Notes: generated from the sequence alone by a model not told the origin. DNA of 64,000 bases from Bacteroidota bacterium (GCA_023391625.1 JAEWAN010000006.1:620001-684000), one strand, 5' to 3'; counted from the stretch's first letter, positions 8,168 through 17,653 are shown. Numbers and translations are program-made.

Positions 8168-9144
8168 TGTACAATAAGATTATAGATGATGTACAGCAAA
8201 TTCAGTATACAAAATGCAATGAAGATGATGGTGGAGTATCGGCCTTGCTTCTGCAGGAATGACTGTATGACTAACAGTGTATAACATAAGGCAATAAAAG
8301 GAGTGAAAGAGGAGGTTATTTGGCTTTGCAGTGAGGAAACGAGGATAAAAAACAGCAACAATACAACGATGAAGTTAAACGTTTTTCTTACTGTATTCGT
8401 ATTGGTATGGAATTCTATGTAAGTTTTTATAACGGAAATAATGAGGATAATGCTTAATGCGGCAATGTATATAATAGATCCGATCGATAAGCCTGTCAGG
8501 CTAAATCCCCATTCCGGTTTATAATGGTATATGTCTTGAAAACTTATGTCCGGGAAGATGAAATAATATACGGCACTATAAATGATCCAGGGGCATATTA
8601 ATCCGAGTAAAGAAGACAAGAACGTGCGTAATGAAAAACATTGGAAAATAACGAATCCTAACCAGCAAACAGGGACTATAAAAATAAGTTCGTTTAAAAA
8701 TAGTCCGGCCGTTCCCAGTAATAATGTCCCAAGGAAAATTTTTTCTACCGGCCGGGGATCATGGTGTATGTCAAAAAGCTGGAAAAGAGCGAGGATGAAT
8801 AGGGTTAGGGCTATGTGCGACTGATATATGGCATGGCAGGGCTCCCAGCTTATGATAAGGAAGAAGAAAATGAAAAATGGTAGTAACGTACGGATATTTG
8901 CCAGGTTGAAACGTACTACCAGCTGTGAAATTAATATAGAATTGATTAACGTTAATATGAGGGAAATTACATTGTTGCGGATATCAGTTCCGTTTACCGG
9001 TAATAATAAGATCTCGTTAAAAGCGCTTCCCCAGGATAAATTGCTGCCGATGAAAGTAACAGACCATAGTATTATTCCAAGCAGCGCATAGACCGAGGTT
9101 CGGAATAATGAAGGGCTTATGAAATGGTCTAACTTTGTTTTCAT
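8164..9144 (-). CDS. Multi-pass membrane protein, possibly DUF6427 family
   Basis: 326 residues with about eight to nine hydrophobic helices spread over the whole length and short loops, so an integral inner-membrane protein. No catalytic motif is visible. A charged loop with FDIHHDPRPVEKIF sits after the third or fourth helix. General layout and the central Phe-rich stretch recall the Bacteroidetes DUF6427 family, but that is from memory. I start at the ATG at 9144; the longer frame uses a TTG six bases upstream. The -7 element TATCTTTG at 9186-9179 could drive it. Coupled by overlap to the YqaA-like gene, so the two may work together in the membrane. Confidence 0.7.
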   Translation of the reverse strand: MKTKLDHFISPSLFRTSVYALLGIILWSVTFIGSNLSWGSAFNEILLLPVNGTDIRNNVISLILTLINSILISQLVVRFNLANIRTLLPFFIFFFLIISWEPCHAIYQSHIALTLFILALFQLFDIHHDPRPVEKIFLGTLLLGTAGLFLNELIFIVPVCWLGFVIFQCFSLRTFLSSLLGLICPWIIYSAVYYFIFPDISFQDIYHYKPEWGFSLTGLSIGSIIYIAALSIILIISVIKTYIEFHTNTNTVRKTFNFIVVLLLFFILVSSLQSQITSSFTPFIALCYTLLVIQSFLQKQGRYSTIIFIAFCILNLLYIIYNLIVQ

Positions 9145-9235
9145 AATCAATCAAGGGTGATTAGCTTTTTATGTTATGCAAAGATAACACATAGATTTTA
9201 CTCGGGAATCATTTTATGGGTAAATAGAATTTTGT

Positions 9236-9709
9236 CTATTCATGGTGGTATGGTTCACCTTTTAAAATGGTCATAGCACGGTAAAGCTGTTCCAGGAAAA
9301 ACAAGCGTACCATTTGATGGGAGAAGGTCATGCTTGAAAGTGATATCAGGCTGTTGGCCCGTGCATATACTTTTTCAGAAAAACCATAAGGACCTCCTAT
9401 AACGAATATTACGCGTTTTACAGATTGGAGTGTTTTTTGTTCTATCAATTTGGAGAAGTTTACGGATGTAAATTGTTTCCCTTTTTCGTCCAGTAAAATT
9501 ACATCATCGTTCGGGTCAATTTGTTTCAGTATGAGCTCTCCTTCTTTTTCAGTTTGATCTTGCCTGGATAGATGCTTTGTGTTTTTTAATTCAGGTATGG
9601 TTTGCACCTCAAAGGGGATGTAATGGGTAAGACGTTCCTGATATTCTTCTGTAAGTTTGATAAGATTTGGGTTCGTTGTCTTGCCCACCATTAAGAGAAT
9701 AAATTTCAT
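9236..9709 (-). CDS. rlmH: 23S rRNA (pseudouridine-1915-N3)-methyltransferase RlmH
   Basis: SPOUT-class methyltransferase that methylates pseudouridine 1915 in helix 69 of 23S rRNA on the assembled ribosome, using S-adenosylmethionine. 157 residues, the usual length. The trefoil-knot cofactor site VIFVIGGPYGF and the C-terminal block SSMTFSHQMVRLFFLEQLYRA..GEPYHHE are diagnostic, including the terminal YHHE tail needed for substrate binding. It is a single gene; divergent to the DUF4783 gene across 172 bases. Confidence 0.96.
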   Translation of the reverse strand: MKFILLMVGKTTNPNLIKLTEEYQERLTHYIPFEVQTIPELKNTKHLSRQDQTEKEGELILKQIDPNDDVILLDEKGKQFTSVNFSKLIEQKTLQSVKRVIFVIGGPYGFSEKVYARANSLISLSSMTFSHQMVRLFFLEQLYRAMTILKGEPYHHE

Positions 9710-9759
9710 AGGTATATGTTTGCCTTGTGACGGGAGCGTTTTTAAATAAGTCTAAATAT

Positions 9760-9789
9760 TTTGTGTGAATAAATATTTATGTATTTTTG
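9760..9789 (+). promoter_or_regulatory. Promoter for the DUF4783-nadC pair
   Basis: TTTG at 9760-9763 and TATTTTTG at 9782-9789, spaced 18 bases. Predicted start near 9796, giving a leader of about 85 bases to the ATG at 9882. No attenuator or riboswitch-like fold is obvious in that leader. Confidence 0.6.
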
Positions 9790-9881
9790 TCAAAATAAAC
9801 AGTTGTTTTCAACATACAAAGATGGCATTTTTTTGCGTAAAACCAACCATTTATTGAAAACAAACAATATTATCTTATACC

Positions 9882-10283
9882 ATGAAAAAAGTAATTTTGT
9901 CTTGTTTTTCCTTATTTCTATTATTAGGATCTTTATCCGGAATATCTGCTCAAAGCCACATACCGGAGGAAGTCATCGATGCTTTGGGTCGAGGGAATGC
10001 AACTGTAATCTCATCTTATCTGAATGATAATGTAGAGTTGTTTGTTGATAATAAGAATGATATTTACAGTAAGCAGCAGGCAAGTAAAATCATTGCTGAT
10101 TTCTTCAATAAAAATCAGGTTACCGGATTTAATCTGATTCATAAAGGAGATAAAGAAGCTTCCTGTTTTGTTATAGGGACACTGAAGACTTCTAATAAAA
10201 ATTTCCGGGTTTATATTCTGACCCGAAAGAACGGTAATAAAGATGTTATACAACAATTAAGAATAGAACCTTCTAATGACTAA
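9882..10283 (+). CDS. Exported DUF4783 protein (NTF2-like)
   Basis: 133 residues with a 23-residue signal peptide (MKKVILSCFSLFLLLG..ISAQS). The mature part of about 110 residues has the alternating helix-strand pattern of the SnoaL/NTF2-like fold, with HIPEEVIDALGRGNATVIS near the start, and matches what I recall of DUF4783, a Bacteroidetes periplasmic family of unknown function. No catalytic residues can be named. The stop codon overlaps the nadC start by 8 bases, so the two are co-translated, as often seen in Bacteroidales; a functional link to NAD synthesis is not evident. Confidence 0.8.
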   Translation: MKKVILSCFSLFLLLGSLSGISAQSHIPEEVIDALGRGNATVISSYLNDNVELFVDNKNDIYSKQQASKIIADFFNKNQVTGFNLIHKGDKEASCFVIGTLKTSNKNFRVYILTRKNGNKDVIQQLRIEPSND

Positions 10284-11118
10284 AGACGATTACAAACAGT
10301 TTATACCTGCCTGGTTTGCAGAAGACATAGGCGATGGTGACCATACTACTTTATCAAGTATTCCGGAAACGGCAATAGGAAAATCGCAGTTGATAATTAA
10401 AGAAAACGGAGTGTTGGCCGGTGTTGAAGTGGCTCGTGAAATATTTCACGCTTTTGATCCGGACTTAAAGATGACCGTTTTTATTGAAGATGGAGCAGAG
10501 GTGAAAGTCGGGGATATTGCATTTGTAGTTGAGGGAAAAGTTCAGTCATTACTTCAGACGGAACGATTGATGCTCAATATTATGCAAAGGATGAGCGGTA
10601 TAGCCACCCGTACAAAACAATATGTGAAAGCTTTGGAAGGTACCAAGACCCGTGTGCTTGATACCCGTAAAACTACTCCAGGGCTCCGTCTGCTTGAAAA
10701 AGAGGCGGTACGTATAGGAGGTGGAGTGAACCACCGTATCGGATTGTTTGATATGATTTTATTGAAAGACAATCATGTAGATTTTGCCGGAGGAATTGAG
10801 AACGCAATTAAAGGGGCAAAACAGTATCTGAAGGAAAAAGGAAAAGACCTGAAAATAGAAATTGAAGTTCGTAATTTTGATGAATTGGATCAGGTAATGA
10901 AGATAGGGGGCATTGACCGGATTATGTTGGATAATTTTACTCCGGAAGATACTTGCAAAGCTGTAAAAATAATTGATGGAAAGTATGAAACCGAATCATC
11001 AGGCGGTATAACTTTTGATACTTTACGTGATTATGCGAAGTGCGGGGTTGATTTTATATCGGTTGGCGCATTAACTCATTCCGTTAAAAGTTTGGATATG
11101 AGTTTCAAAGCTGTGTAA
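10276..11118 (+). CDS. nadC: Nicotinate-nucleotide pyrophosphorylase (carboxylating)
   Basis: Quinolinate phosphoribosyltransferase: converts quinolinate and PRPP to nicotinate mononucleotide, the last step of de novo NAD ring assembly. 280 residues. Diagnostic blocks are GVLAGVEVAREIF, ERLMLNIMQRMSGIATRT, the active-site stretch LDTRKTTPGLRLLEKEAVRIGG (Arg/Lys that bind PRPP and quinolinate), and IEIEVRNFDEL followed by IDRIMLDNF with the metal-binding Glu and Asp. Starts inside the 3' end of the DUF4783 gene and ends before a strong terminator. nadA and nadB are not in the window. Confidence 0.96.
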   Translation: MTKDDYKQFIPAWFAEDIGDGDHTTLSSIPETAIGKSQLIIKENGVLAGVEVAREIFHAFDPDLKMTVFIEDGAEVKVGDIAFVVEGKVQSLLQTERLMLNIMQRMSGIATRTKQYVKALEGTKTRVLDTRKTTPGLRLLEKEAVRIGGGVNHRIGLFDMILLKDNHVDFAGGIENAIKGAKQYLKEKGKDLKIEIEVRNFDELDQVMKIGGIDRIMLDNFTPEDTCKAVKIIDGKYETESSGGITFDTLRDYAKCGVDFISVGALTHSVKSLDMSFKAV

Positions 11119-11137
11119 ATCAGAGAGCATATTAAAT

Positions 11138-11182
11138 AAAAAGGAAAACGACAGTGGATTTTCCACTGTCGTTTTCCTTTTT
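11138..11182. terminator. Strong bidirectional terminator between nadC and glnS
   Basis: A perfect 21-base-pair stem (11138-11158 with 11162-11182) with a 3-base loop and A/T runs at both outer ends. It lies 2 bases from the glnS stop and 19 bases from the nadC stop and can serve both convergent genes. Confidence 0.88.
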
Positions 11183-11183
11183 A

Positions 11184-12866
11184 TTATTTGTTTTGTTCTT
11201 TAGCCCAACTGTCTTTTAAGGAAACGGTTCGGTTGAAAATAAGTTTTTCCGGAGTAGAATCCGGATCAACATTGAAATATCCGATACGTTGGAACTGGAA
11301 CTGATCCAACGGTTTGGCATCTTTTAAAGAGAGCTCTACCCGGCAGTTTGTCAGAACTTTTAGAGATTCCGGGTTAAGCAACTCACGGAAATCACGTTCG
11401 TCTGCTGATGGATTTTCTACGTTAAACAGTCTGTCGTATAAACGTACTTCTGCAGGAATACTTTTTTCTGCGGATACCCAATGTAATGTTCCTTTTACTT
11501 TACGATCAGCTTCCGGCATACCGCTTTTGGTCTGCGGGTCGTACTCGCAATATATTTCTTCAATATTGCCTTGATCATCTTTTTTAACTCCGGTACATTT
11601 TACAATATAGGCGCTTTTTAAACGTACTTCCCGTCCCGGGGTCATGCGGAAAAATTTCTTTGGTGCGTCTTCCATAAAGTCTTCCCGTTCAATGTATAGT
11701 TCGCGGGTAAAGGCTATTTCACGGGTTCCTGCACTTTCATCTTCCGGATTGTTGATCGTTTTAAGCATTTCCGTCTGGTTTTCCGGATAGTTGGTAACGA
11801 TTAATTTTACCGGATTAATGACTGCATTTACACGTGGAGCCTTTTTATTCAGTTCTTCCCGTACTGCATATTCCAGCAAACCTACATCTATCATTCCATC
11901 GTATTTTGTATAACCGATCCGTTGTATGAAGTTGCGGATAGATTCCGGCGAATATCCCCTGCGTCGTAGCCCGGATATTGTCGGCATACGAGGGTCGTCC
12001 CAGCCGCGAACCAAACCTTCTTGTACCAACTGGAGCATCTTGCGTTTGCTCATGACGGTATAAGTCATGTTCAGGCGGTTAAATTCTATCTGTCTCGGGC
12101 GGTAGTTGGGCGATTCCTGAAATTGGTCGATGAACCAGTCGTACAACGGGCGATGCACTTCAAATTCCAATGTACATAATGAATGGGTTACTCCTTCAAA
12201 ATAATCGGACTGGCCGTGTGCAAAGTCATACATTGGATATACTTTCCATGTGTAACCTGTACGATGGTGAGGATGCGACGTGATGATACGGTACATGATC
12301 GGGTCGCGGAAGTGCATATTGGATGAAGCCATGTCTATTTTGGCACGCAATACCATAGACCCTTCTTCAAACTCACCCTGATTCATTCGCTGGAAGAGAT
12401 CCAGGTTCTCTTCTACCGGACGATTCCTGTACGGACTTTCTGTTCCGGGAGTAGTAGGAGTTCCTTTTTGCTTAGCTATAGTTTCTGCAGATTGTTCGTC
12501 CACATAAGCTTTTCCTTCTTTGATAAAATCAATAGCAAGGTCATAGAGCTTCTGGAAATAATCGGATGCATAATATACATTTTCCCACTTAAAGCCTAAC
12601 CATTGAATATCTTCCATGATGGAGTCTACGTATTCAACGTCTTCTTTAACCGGATTTGTGTCATCAAAACGCAAATTGCATATGCCTCCGTATTCTTTGG
12701 CAATCCCGAAGTCCATGCATATTGCTTTGGCATGTCCTATATGCAAATATCCATTCGGTTCCGGCGGAAAACGGGTCTGTATTCTGCCATCATTCTTACC
12801 ATCTTTTAAGTCTTCTTCAACAATAGCTTCGACAAAATTCAAGCTTTTTTTAGGAGTATCTTCCAT
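11184..12866 (-). CDS. glnS: Glutaminyl-tRNA synthetase
   Basis: Class I synthetase charging tRNA-Gln directly. 560 residues. HIGH-type motif FPPEPNGYLHIGHAKAI lies near residue 35, FDDTNPVKEDVEYVDSI follows, and the KMSKS-type motif appears as VMSKRKML near residue 272; the C-terminal half is the two-barrel anticodon-binding domain. Presence of GlnRS implies the cell need not rely only on the GatCAB transamidation route for Gln-tRNA, in line with other Bacteroidetes. It follows lpxA after 92 bases on the same strand and ends beside the shared terminator with nadC. Confidence 0.96.
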   Translation of the reverse strand: MEDTPKKSLNFVEAIVEEDLKDGKNDGRIQTRFPPEPNGYLHIGHAKAICMDFGIAKEYGGICNLRFDDTNPVKEDVEYVDSIMEDIQWLGFKWENVYYASDYFQKLYDLAIDFIKEGKAYVDEQSAETIAKQKGTPTTPGTESPYRNRPVEENLDLFQRMNQGEFEEGSMVLRAKIDMASSNMHFRDPIMYRIITSHPHHRTGYTWKVYPMYDFAHGQSDYFEGVTHSLCTLEFEVHRPLYDWFIDQFQESPNYRPRQIEFNRLNMTYTVMSKRKMLQLVQEGLVRGWDDPRMPTISGLRRRGYSPESIRNFIQRIGYTKYDGMIDVGLLEYAVREELNKKAPRVNAVINPVKLIVTNYPENQTEMLKTINNPEDESAGTREIAFTRELYIEREDFMEDAPKKFFRMTPGREVRLKSAYIVKCTGVKKDDQGNIEEIYCEYDPQTKSGMPEADRKVKGTLHWVSAEKSIPAEVRLYDRLFNVENPSADERDFRELLNPESLKVLTNCRVELSLKDAKPLDQFQFQRIGYFNVDPDSTPEKLIFNRTVSLKDSWAKEQNK

Positions 12867-12958
12867 ATGCTATAAATACAGTTTTATTGAATGAGAAATG
12901 CCAACCTGCCAAAATTTTTTGGCATATTGGCATATTATATTTTTGTTATTTCAGTAGC

Positions 12959-13738
12959 TTATTCAAAATAGCCTTTAATAATTCCGCGAGGAGAATTGCG
13001 TACAAAAAGTAATATTTCATCCCGTTCCTTAGTGGCAGGAAGTTCTGCTTCAATGCGTTCTACCGCATGTGACGTATTCATTCCTGAAAGGTAAAGATAG
13101 CGATAAATATCCTGAATGTCCCGTATTTGCTCGTTGGTATATCCTCTGCGTCGCAACCCGATGGAATTAATTCCGGCATAGGAGATAGGGTCGCGTCCGG
13201 CTTTAACGAATGGAGGCACATCTTTATTGACTCTTGATCCTCCCTGTACCATTACGTGAGAACCTATATGAGTGAACTGGTGAACTAAAACGGCTCCACT
13301 TAATATAGCATAGTCGCCTACTACCACTTCTCCTGCCAACTGGGTGGCATTGGACATGATGACATTATCGCCAACAACGCAGTCGTGCGCAATATGGCAA
13401 TATGCCATAAGCAAACAGTTATTGCCGACAACGGTTTTTCCTTTTGCAGCTGTACCGCGGTTCACGGTTACACATTCACGGATAGTGGTATTGTCTCCAA
13501 TAATAGCCAATGTATCTTCTCCCTTAAACTTAAGGTCTTGGGGAACGGCACCGATTACAGCCCCGGGAAAAATATTACAGTTTTTTCCGATGCGTGCACC
13601 TTCCATGATAGTTACATTAGAACCGATGCGTGTACCTTCACCTATTACAACATTCTTGTCAATGGTTACAAATGGCTCAATTACAACAGTAGGAGCAATT
13701 TTAGCATCCGGATGGATGTAAGCTAAGGGTTGTTTCAT
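12959..13738 (-). CDS. lpxA: UDP-N-acetylglucosamine acyltransferase LpxA
   Basis: First enzyme of lipid A synthesis: moves a hydroxyacyl chain from acyl-ACP to the 3-OH of UDP-GlcNAc in the cytoplasm. 259 residues; the N-terminal two thirds are left-handed beta-helix hexapeptide repeats (IGEGTRIGSNVTIMEGARIG). The catalytic His sits in the CHIAHDCVVGDNVIMSN block, and the C-terminal helical part holds the family's GLRRRGYT. It lies 55 bases after lpxC-fabZ on the same strand, so it is the third gene of an lpxD-lpxC/fabZ-lpxA operon. Confidence 0.97.
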   Translation of the reverse strand: MKQPLAYIHPDAKIAPTVVIEPFVTIDKNVVIGEGTRIGSNVTIMEGARIGKNCNIFPGAVIGAVPQDLKFKGEDTLAIIGDNTTIRECVTVNRGTAAKGKTVVGNNCLLMAYCHIAHDCVVGDNVIMSNATQLAGEVVVGDYAILSGAVLVHQFTHIGSHVMVQGGSRVNKDVPPFVKAGRDPISYAGINSIGLRRRGYTNEQIRDIQDIYRYLYLSGMNTSHAVERIEAELPATKERDEILLFVRNSPRGIIKGYFE

Positions 13739-13793
13739 TTTTGTTTGTTAATTATCAAATATTTTGCGAAAATAATTAAAATAAATAAGATAG

Positions 13794-15185
13794 TTACGCA
13801 ATTGTTTTGTTTTTTATTATTTGTGCTGTAAATTCAGCTTCGCATACGATTTTTCCACCTACAAAAGCTAATCCTCTCATCGTCGCTATTCCCCGTTTTA
13901 TTTCGGTCATTAGTTCTACCCTGAATATCAGTGTGTCGCCAGGCACCACTTTCTGGCGGAACTTCACATTGTCTATCTTGAGGAAATAGGTTGAATATTC
14001 TTTGGCATTTTCCAGTTGGTTTAATACCAGTAATCCGCCGGATTGTGCCAGTGCTTCAATGACCAGCACTCCAGGCATAACCGGTTCTTCCGGGAAGTGA
14101 CCTACGAAAAAAGATTCGTTCCCACTTACATTTTTTACCCCGACAATCACTTTAGGACGAATATCTATGATTTTGTCTACCAGAAGGAAAGGCCAGCGAT
14201 GTGGCAACAGGTTGCGGATCGCAAGTACATCTAACACAGGAGGTTTGCTGTCATCGTAAATAGGAGGTTGTACTTCGTTTCTTTTTATTTCTTTACGAAT
14301 TATTTTAGCTACATCCGTATTGATTTTATGTCCCGGGTATGTTGCTATCACTTTTCCTATTAGCGGTTTTCCTATAAGAGATAAATCTCCGATAACGTCA
14401 AGCAACTTATGACGTGCGGGTTCATTTTCAAAAAACAAATCGCTGAGGTAACCCAGTTTAGACGCATCACGATGGGCTTGTCCGAGATTGTCAGCCAGTT
14501 GATCCATGTCTTCCTGAGACATTAGCTGATCGTAAATCACATTGGCATTTTTTAAATCTCCTCCTTTGATTAACCCCATCTTTAACAGAGGTTCTATTTC
14601 TCTGACAAAGACAAAAGTTCTTGTCCCAGCTATTTCAGTAGCGTAGTTTTCTAAAGAATCTAATGAAGCAAACTGATTGTTCAGTACTGGAGATGATTTG
14701 AAACCTATATGTACGTCAACGCTGAATTTATTGTCAGGGAGGATCACTATTTTGGATTCACAATCCGGTAGCTGATATTCTATTTTGTGCTGAACGATGA
14801 AGTAGTCTTTATCTTCGTTTTGCTCAACAATGCCATTTTCCTGAATTTTTTCAACGAAGTATTTGGCACTTCCGTCCATGATAGGAAACTCGGGAGCATT
14901 GACTTCTAACAGGCAATTGTCTATCCCAAATGCGTATAAGGCAGATAATGCGTGTTCTACGGTGCTGACTTGTATCTCTCCCTTTTTTAAGACAGTGCCT
15001 CGTGTCGTGGCATCTACATATTCTGCTAATGCTTCGATTATGGGCTGGTCGGGAAGATCTACTCGTTTTATTTTTATTCCGTGGTTATCTTCTGCGGGAT
15101 GGAATGTTAAGATGATATCTAATCCGGTATGTAATCCTTTCCCTGTAAAGGTGAAGGCTTGCTTTATCGTTCTTTGTTTAGGCAT
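13794..15185 (-). CDS. lpxC: Bifunctional UDP-3-O-acyl-GlcNAc deacetylase / 3-hydroxyacyl-ACP dehydratase (LpxC-FabZ fusion)
   Basis: 463 residues joining two enzymes. Residues 1-300 are LpxC, the zinc deacetylase committing lipid A synthesis, with the Zn-binding VEHALSALYA near the start and the LLDVIGDLSLIG block near residue 265. From about 315 comes FabZ, the hot-dog-fold dehydratase of fatty-acid elongation, with LLPHRWPFLLVDK (catalytic His) and GHFPEEPVMPGVLVIEALAQ (catalytic Glu). This fusion is typical of Bacteroidetes/Chlorobi and places two enzymes competing for the same hydroxyacyl-ACP in one chain. It begins 3 bases after lpxD and is followed by lpxA. Confidence 0.96.
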   Translation of the reverse strand: MPKQRTIKQAFTFTGKGLHTGLDIILTFHPAEDNHGIKIKRVDLPDQPIIEALAEYVDATTRGTVLKKGEIQVSTVEHALSALYAFGIDNCLLEVNAPEFPIMDGSAKYFVEKIQENGIVEQNEDKDYFIVQHKIEYQLPDCESKIVILPDNKFSVDVHIGFKSSPVLNNQFASLDSLENYATEIAGTRTFVFVREIEPLLKMGLIKGGDLKNANVIYDQLMSQEDMDQLADNLGQAHRDASKLGYLSDLFFENEPARHKLLDVIGDLSLIGKPLIGKVIATYPGHKINTDVAKIIRKEIKRNEVQPPIYDDSKPPVLDVLAIRNLLPHRWPFLLVDKIIDIRPKVIVGVKNVSGNESFFVGHFPEEPVMPGVLVIEALAQSGGLLVLNQLENAKEYSTYFLKIDNVKFRQKVVPGDTLIFRVELMTEIKRGIATMRGLAFVGGKIVCEAEFTAQIIKNKTIA

Positions 15186-15188
15186 ATC

Positions 15189-16241
15189 TTACTGAACACG
15201 ATTAATTTTTTCTTCTAATTCCTTTATTTTTTTCTGTAACTCGAAAACCGTTTTTTGAAGGTCCGGAAGGTTTTTATATACTACGGTTGACCGGCGGAAA
15301 TTACCTACGGGGATGGCCGGATAACCTTGATGAGCCTGATTCGGAGTTTTTATGGAGTTTGGAACACCGGTCTGGGCACCGAAAATACTTCCGTCTGCAA
15401 TGTGAAGATGTCCGGAAATACCAACCTGTCCGGCCAAAACACAATGTTTGCCGATTTTGGTTGAACCGGCTACACCGGATTGGGAAGCTATGACTGTGTT
15501 AGTACCAACTTCTACATTATGAGCAATTTGCACCAGGTTGTCTATTTTTACTCCTTTGCGTATAATGGTGCTTCCCAATGTGGCTCTGTCTATGGTTGCA
15601 TTGCAACCTATATCTACATTGTCCTCAAGAATGACATTGCCCATTTGCGGTATTTTTTTGTATGAACCGTCTTCCGTGGGAGCAAAACCAAATCCGTCGC
15701 CTCCTATTACCGCTCCGGAATGGATGGTACAGTTATTGCCGATGATACATTTTTTGTAGATGGATACAGAAGAGAATATCGTGGCATTATCGCCTATTTG
15801 GGTATTTTCTTCAATGCAAACGTGTGAATGGATTATTGCATTTTCCCCGATTTTGACGTTATCCCCGATGTAAGCGTAAGGGGCAATGTAAGCGTTACTC
15901 CCGATAGAGGCTGATTCTGATATGAAAGCCAACGGCGAAATGCCTGTTTTTCTGGGGGAGAATTGTTCTACGAGCGAAAGCAGTTGTGCCAAAGATTCGT
16001 ATGCGTTATCCACACGTATTAAGGTGGCGGAAACTTCTTTTTCAGGAGTGAATTCTTTGTTTACGAGAATTACCGAAGCATTGCTTTCGTATATATAGTG
16101 ATTATATTTCGGATTGGATAAGAAACTTAAAGTACCGGGTTTGCCTTCTTCTATTTTAGAAAAATCATGTACTTTAACAGCTGGATCGCCTTGTACTTCT
16201 CCTTTTAAATAATCCGCAATTTGTTGAGCAGTAAACTCCAT
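15189..16241 (-). CDS. lpxD: UDP-3-O-(3-hydroxyacyl)glucosamine N-acyltransferase LpxD
   Basis: Third acyl-transfer step of lipid A synthesis. 350 residues: an N-terminal uridine-binding domain (about 1-100, with EGKPGTLSFLSNPKY), a long left-handed beta-helix of hexapeptide repeats (100-300) with the catalytic His in QIAHNVEVGTNTVI, and a short C-terminal helix rich in Lys and Glu that packs in the trimer. Opens the lpxD-lpxC/fabZ-lpxA run. A -7 element TACTTTTG (16267-16260, - strand) lies 19 bases upstream of the ATG, though I find no good -33 partner. Confidence 0.96.
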   Translation of the reverse strand: MEFTAQQIADYLKGEVQGDPAVKVHDFSKIEEGKPGTLSFLSNPKYNHYIYESNASVILVNKEFTPEKEVSATLIRVDNAYESLAQLLSLVEQFSPRKTGISPLAFISESASIGSNAYIAPYAYIGDNVKIGENAIIHSHVCIEENTQIGDNATIFSSVSIYKKCIIGNNCTIHSGAVIGGDGFGFAPTEDGSYKKIPQMGNVILEDNVDIGCNATIDRATLGSTIIRKGVKIDNLVQIAHNVEVGTNTVIASQSGVAGSTKIGKHCVLAGQVGISGHLHIADGSIFGAQTGVPNSIKTPNQAHQGYPAIPVGNFRRSTVVYKNLPDLQKTVFELQKKIKELEEKINRVQ

Positions 16242-16360
16242 ATTGAAAATTTTTGACTACAAAAGTAATAAACAATTTCTAAATATACATTATTTAACTT
16301 ATAACATTCCAAGGTCTTGGCTGGAATAATATGTTCAAGAGTATTTTATGTACTCGTTAT

Positions 16361-17593
16361 TTACTGTAATTTATGATAACAAAAATAATATTTTTCAACC
16401 TTTTTGGTCAGCACTTGTATGTTCAGCATGTCCGAAGCTTCGGCTATGTCTTTTATGTGTCCGTCTTTGTACAGGATATTGATTTTATCGTCTTTGGAAT
16501 TGTAAGTATCCGTAGATACGGTTTTCTCGCCAATAAAATATTCGGCATCTTTTCTACTAACTCCAAAATGACGGATATATTGTTGTACGTACTCTTCATG
16601 CGTTTCAGCGGAAAAAGGTTCTTCCTGTATCTTTATTTTGAATAAATTTCTGTTGGTGAATGATTTACAGAGTATTGACAGGATGATGTCTTCATGTTCC
16701 TGCCATACTTTGATTGCGGAAATAATGTCCGAATCATCTAAATAAGTAAAATTTTTCAGGGTTTGCTGTGTTGAGTAAAAATCATCTGCTTTAATATCGC
16801 TATATAAAAAATAGGATAAAGCCGGTGATGCAAACAGTTCTTTTTTATGTGAGGCCAGTTCTTTGGCCCGTTTAAGTATATTGATCAACATACATTCGGC
16901 AGCAGTTGATGTTTTGTGCAGATACACCTGCCAGTACATTAAGCGACGTGCCACAAGAAATTTCTCAATGGAATAGATTCCCTTACTGTCTATTACCAGT
17001 TCGTCATTATGTACGTTCAGCATTTTGATGATTCGTGCTGAGCCTATGATTCCTTCACTTACGCCGGAATAGAAACTGTCACGGCTTAGGTAATCCAGCC
17101 TGTCCATATCTAATTGGCTGGAAACCAGTTGATGTAAGAATTTTTTAGGGTAAGTGTTTGTGAAAATATCCAGTGCTGCGTCCAGTTTCCCTTCCAATTC
17201 CTCATTAATCTTTTTCATCATCAGCAATGATATTTCTTCATGGCTTATTCCGTCGACCAATGTATTTTCCAATACGTGTGAAAAAGGACCGTGCCCAATG
17301 TCGTGGAGGAGGATGCAAGCTCGTGCAGCCAGAGACTCTTCATGTGTGATTTCGTGCCCTTGGTTTCGTATTTGCTCTATGGCCTCACTCATAAGATGCA
17401 TAGCGCCCAATGAGTGTTGGAAGCGGGTGTGCTGTGCACCGGGATATACCACAGATGACAGTCCTAATTGTTTAATTCTGGACAGACGTTGAAAATACGG
17501 GTGCTGTATAATATCGTATAAAAAGTTGTTTGGAATGTTGATAAATCCAAATACCGGGTCATTGATTATTTTTCGTTTGTTAGAATTTCCCAT
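16361..17593 (-). CDS. HD-domain phosphohydrolase, dGTPase-like
   Basis: 410-residue cytosolic protein of the HD superfamily. The metal-binding residues are visible: His in TRFQHSLGAMHL (about residue 60), the HD pair in ACILLHDIGHGPFSH (97-98) and the late Asp in SSQLDMDRLDYLSRDS. This architecture is closest to the dNTP triphosphohydrolase-like family (YdhJ/SAMHD1-related), so hydrolysis of a nucleotide is the best guess, but the substrate is unknown. The C-terminal 150 residues are family-specific. It sits between an MsbA-like exporter and lpxD on the same strand, a neighbourhood I recall as conserved in Bacteroidetes. Confidence 0.85.
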   Translation of the reverse strand: MGNSNKRKIINDPVFGFINIPNNFLYDIIQHPYFQRLSRIKQLGLSSVVYPGAQHTRFQHSLGAMHLMSEAIEQIRNQGHEITHEESLAARACILLHDIGHGPFSHVLENTLVDGISHEEISLLMMKKINEELEGKLDAALDIFTNTYPKKFLHQLVSSQLDMDRLDYLSRDSFYSGVSEGIIGSARIIKMLNVHNDELVIDSKGIYSIEKFLVARRLMYWQVYLHKTSTAAECMLINILKRAKELASHKKELFASPALSYFLYSDIKADDFYSTQQTLKNFTYLDDSDIISAIKVWQEHEDIILSILCKSFTNRNLFKIKIQEEPFSAETHEEYVQQYIRHFGVSRKDAEYFIGEKTVSTDTYNSKDDKINILYKDGHIKDIAEASDMLNIQVLTKKVEKYYFCYHKLQ

Positions 17594-17653
17594 GGGTAGT
17601 TGTTCGGAATTAAAAACAAAAAGTCTTGTTTAGGTCTGTTGCTTTGTTTTAGT

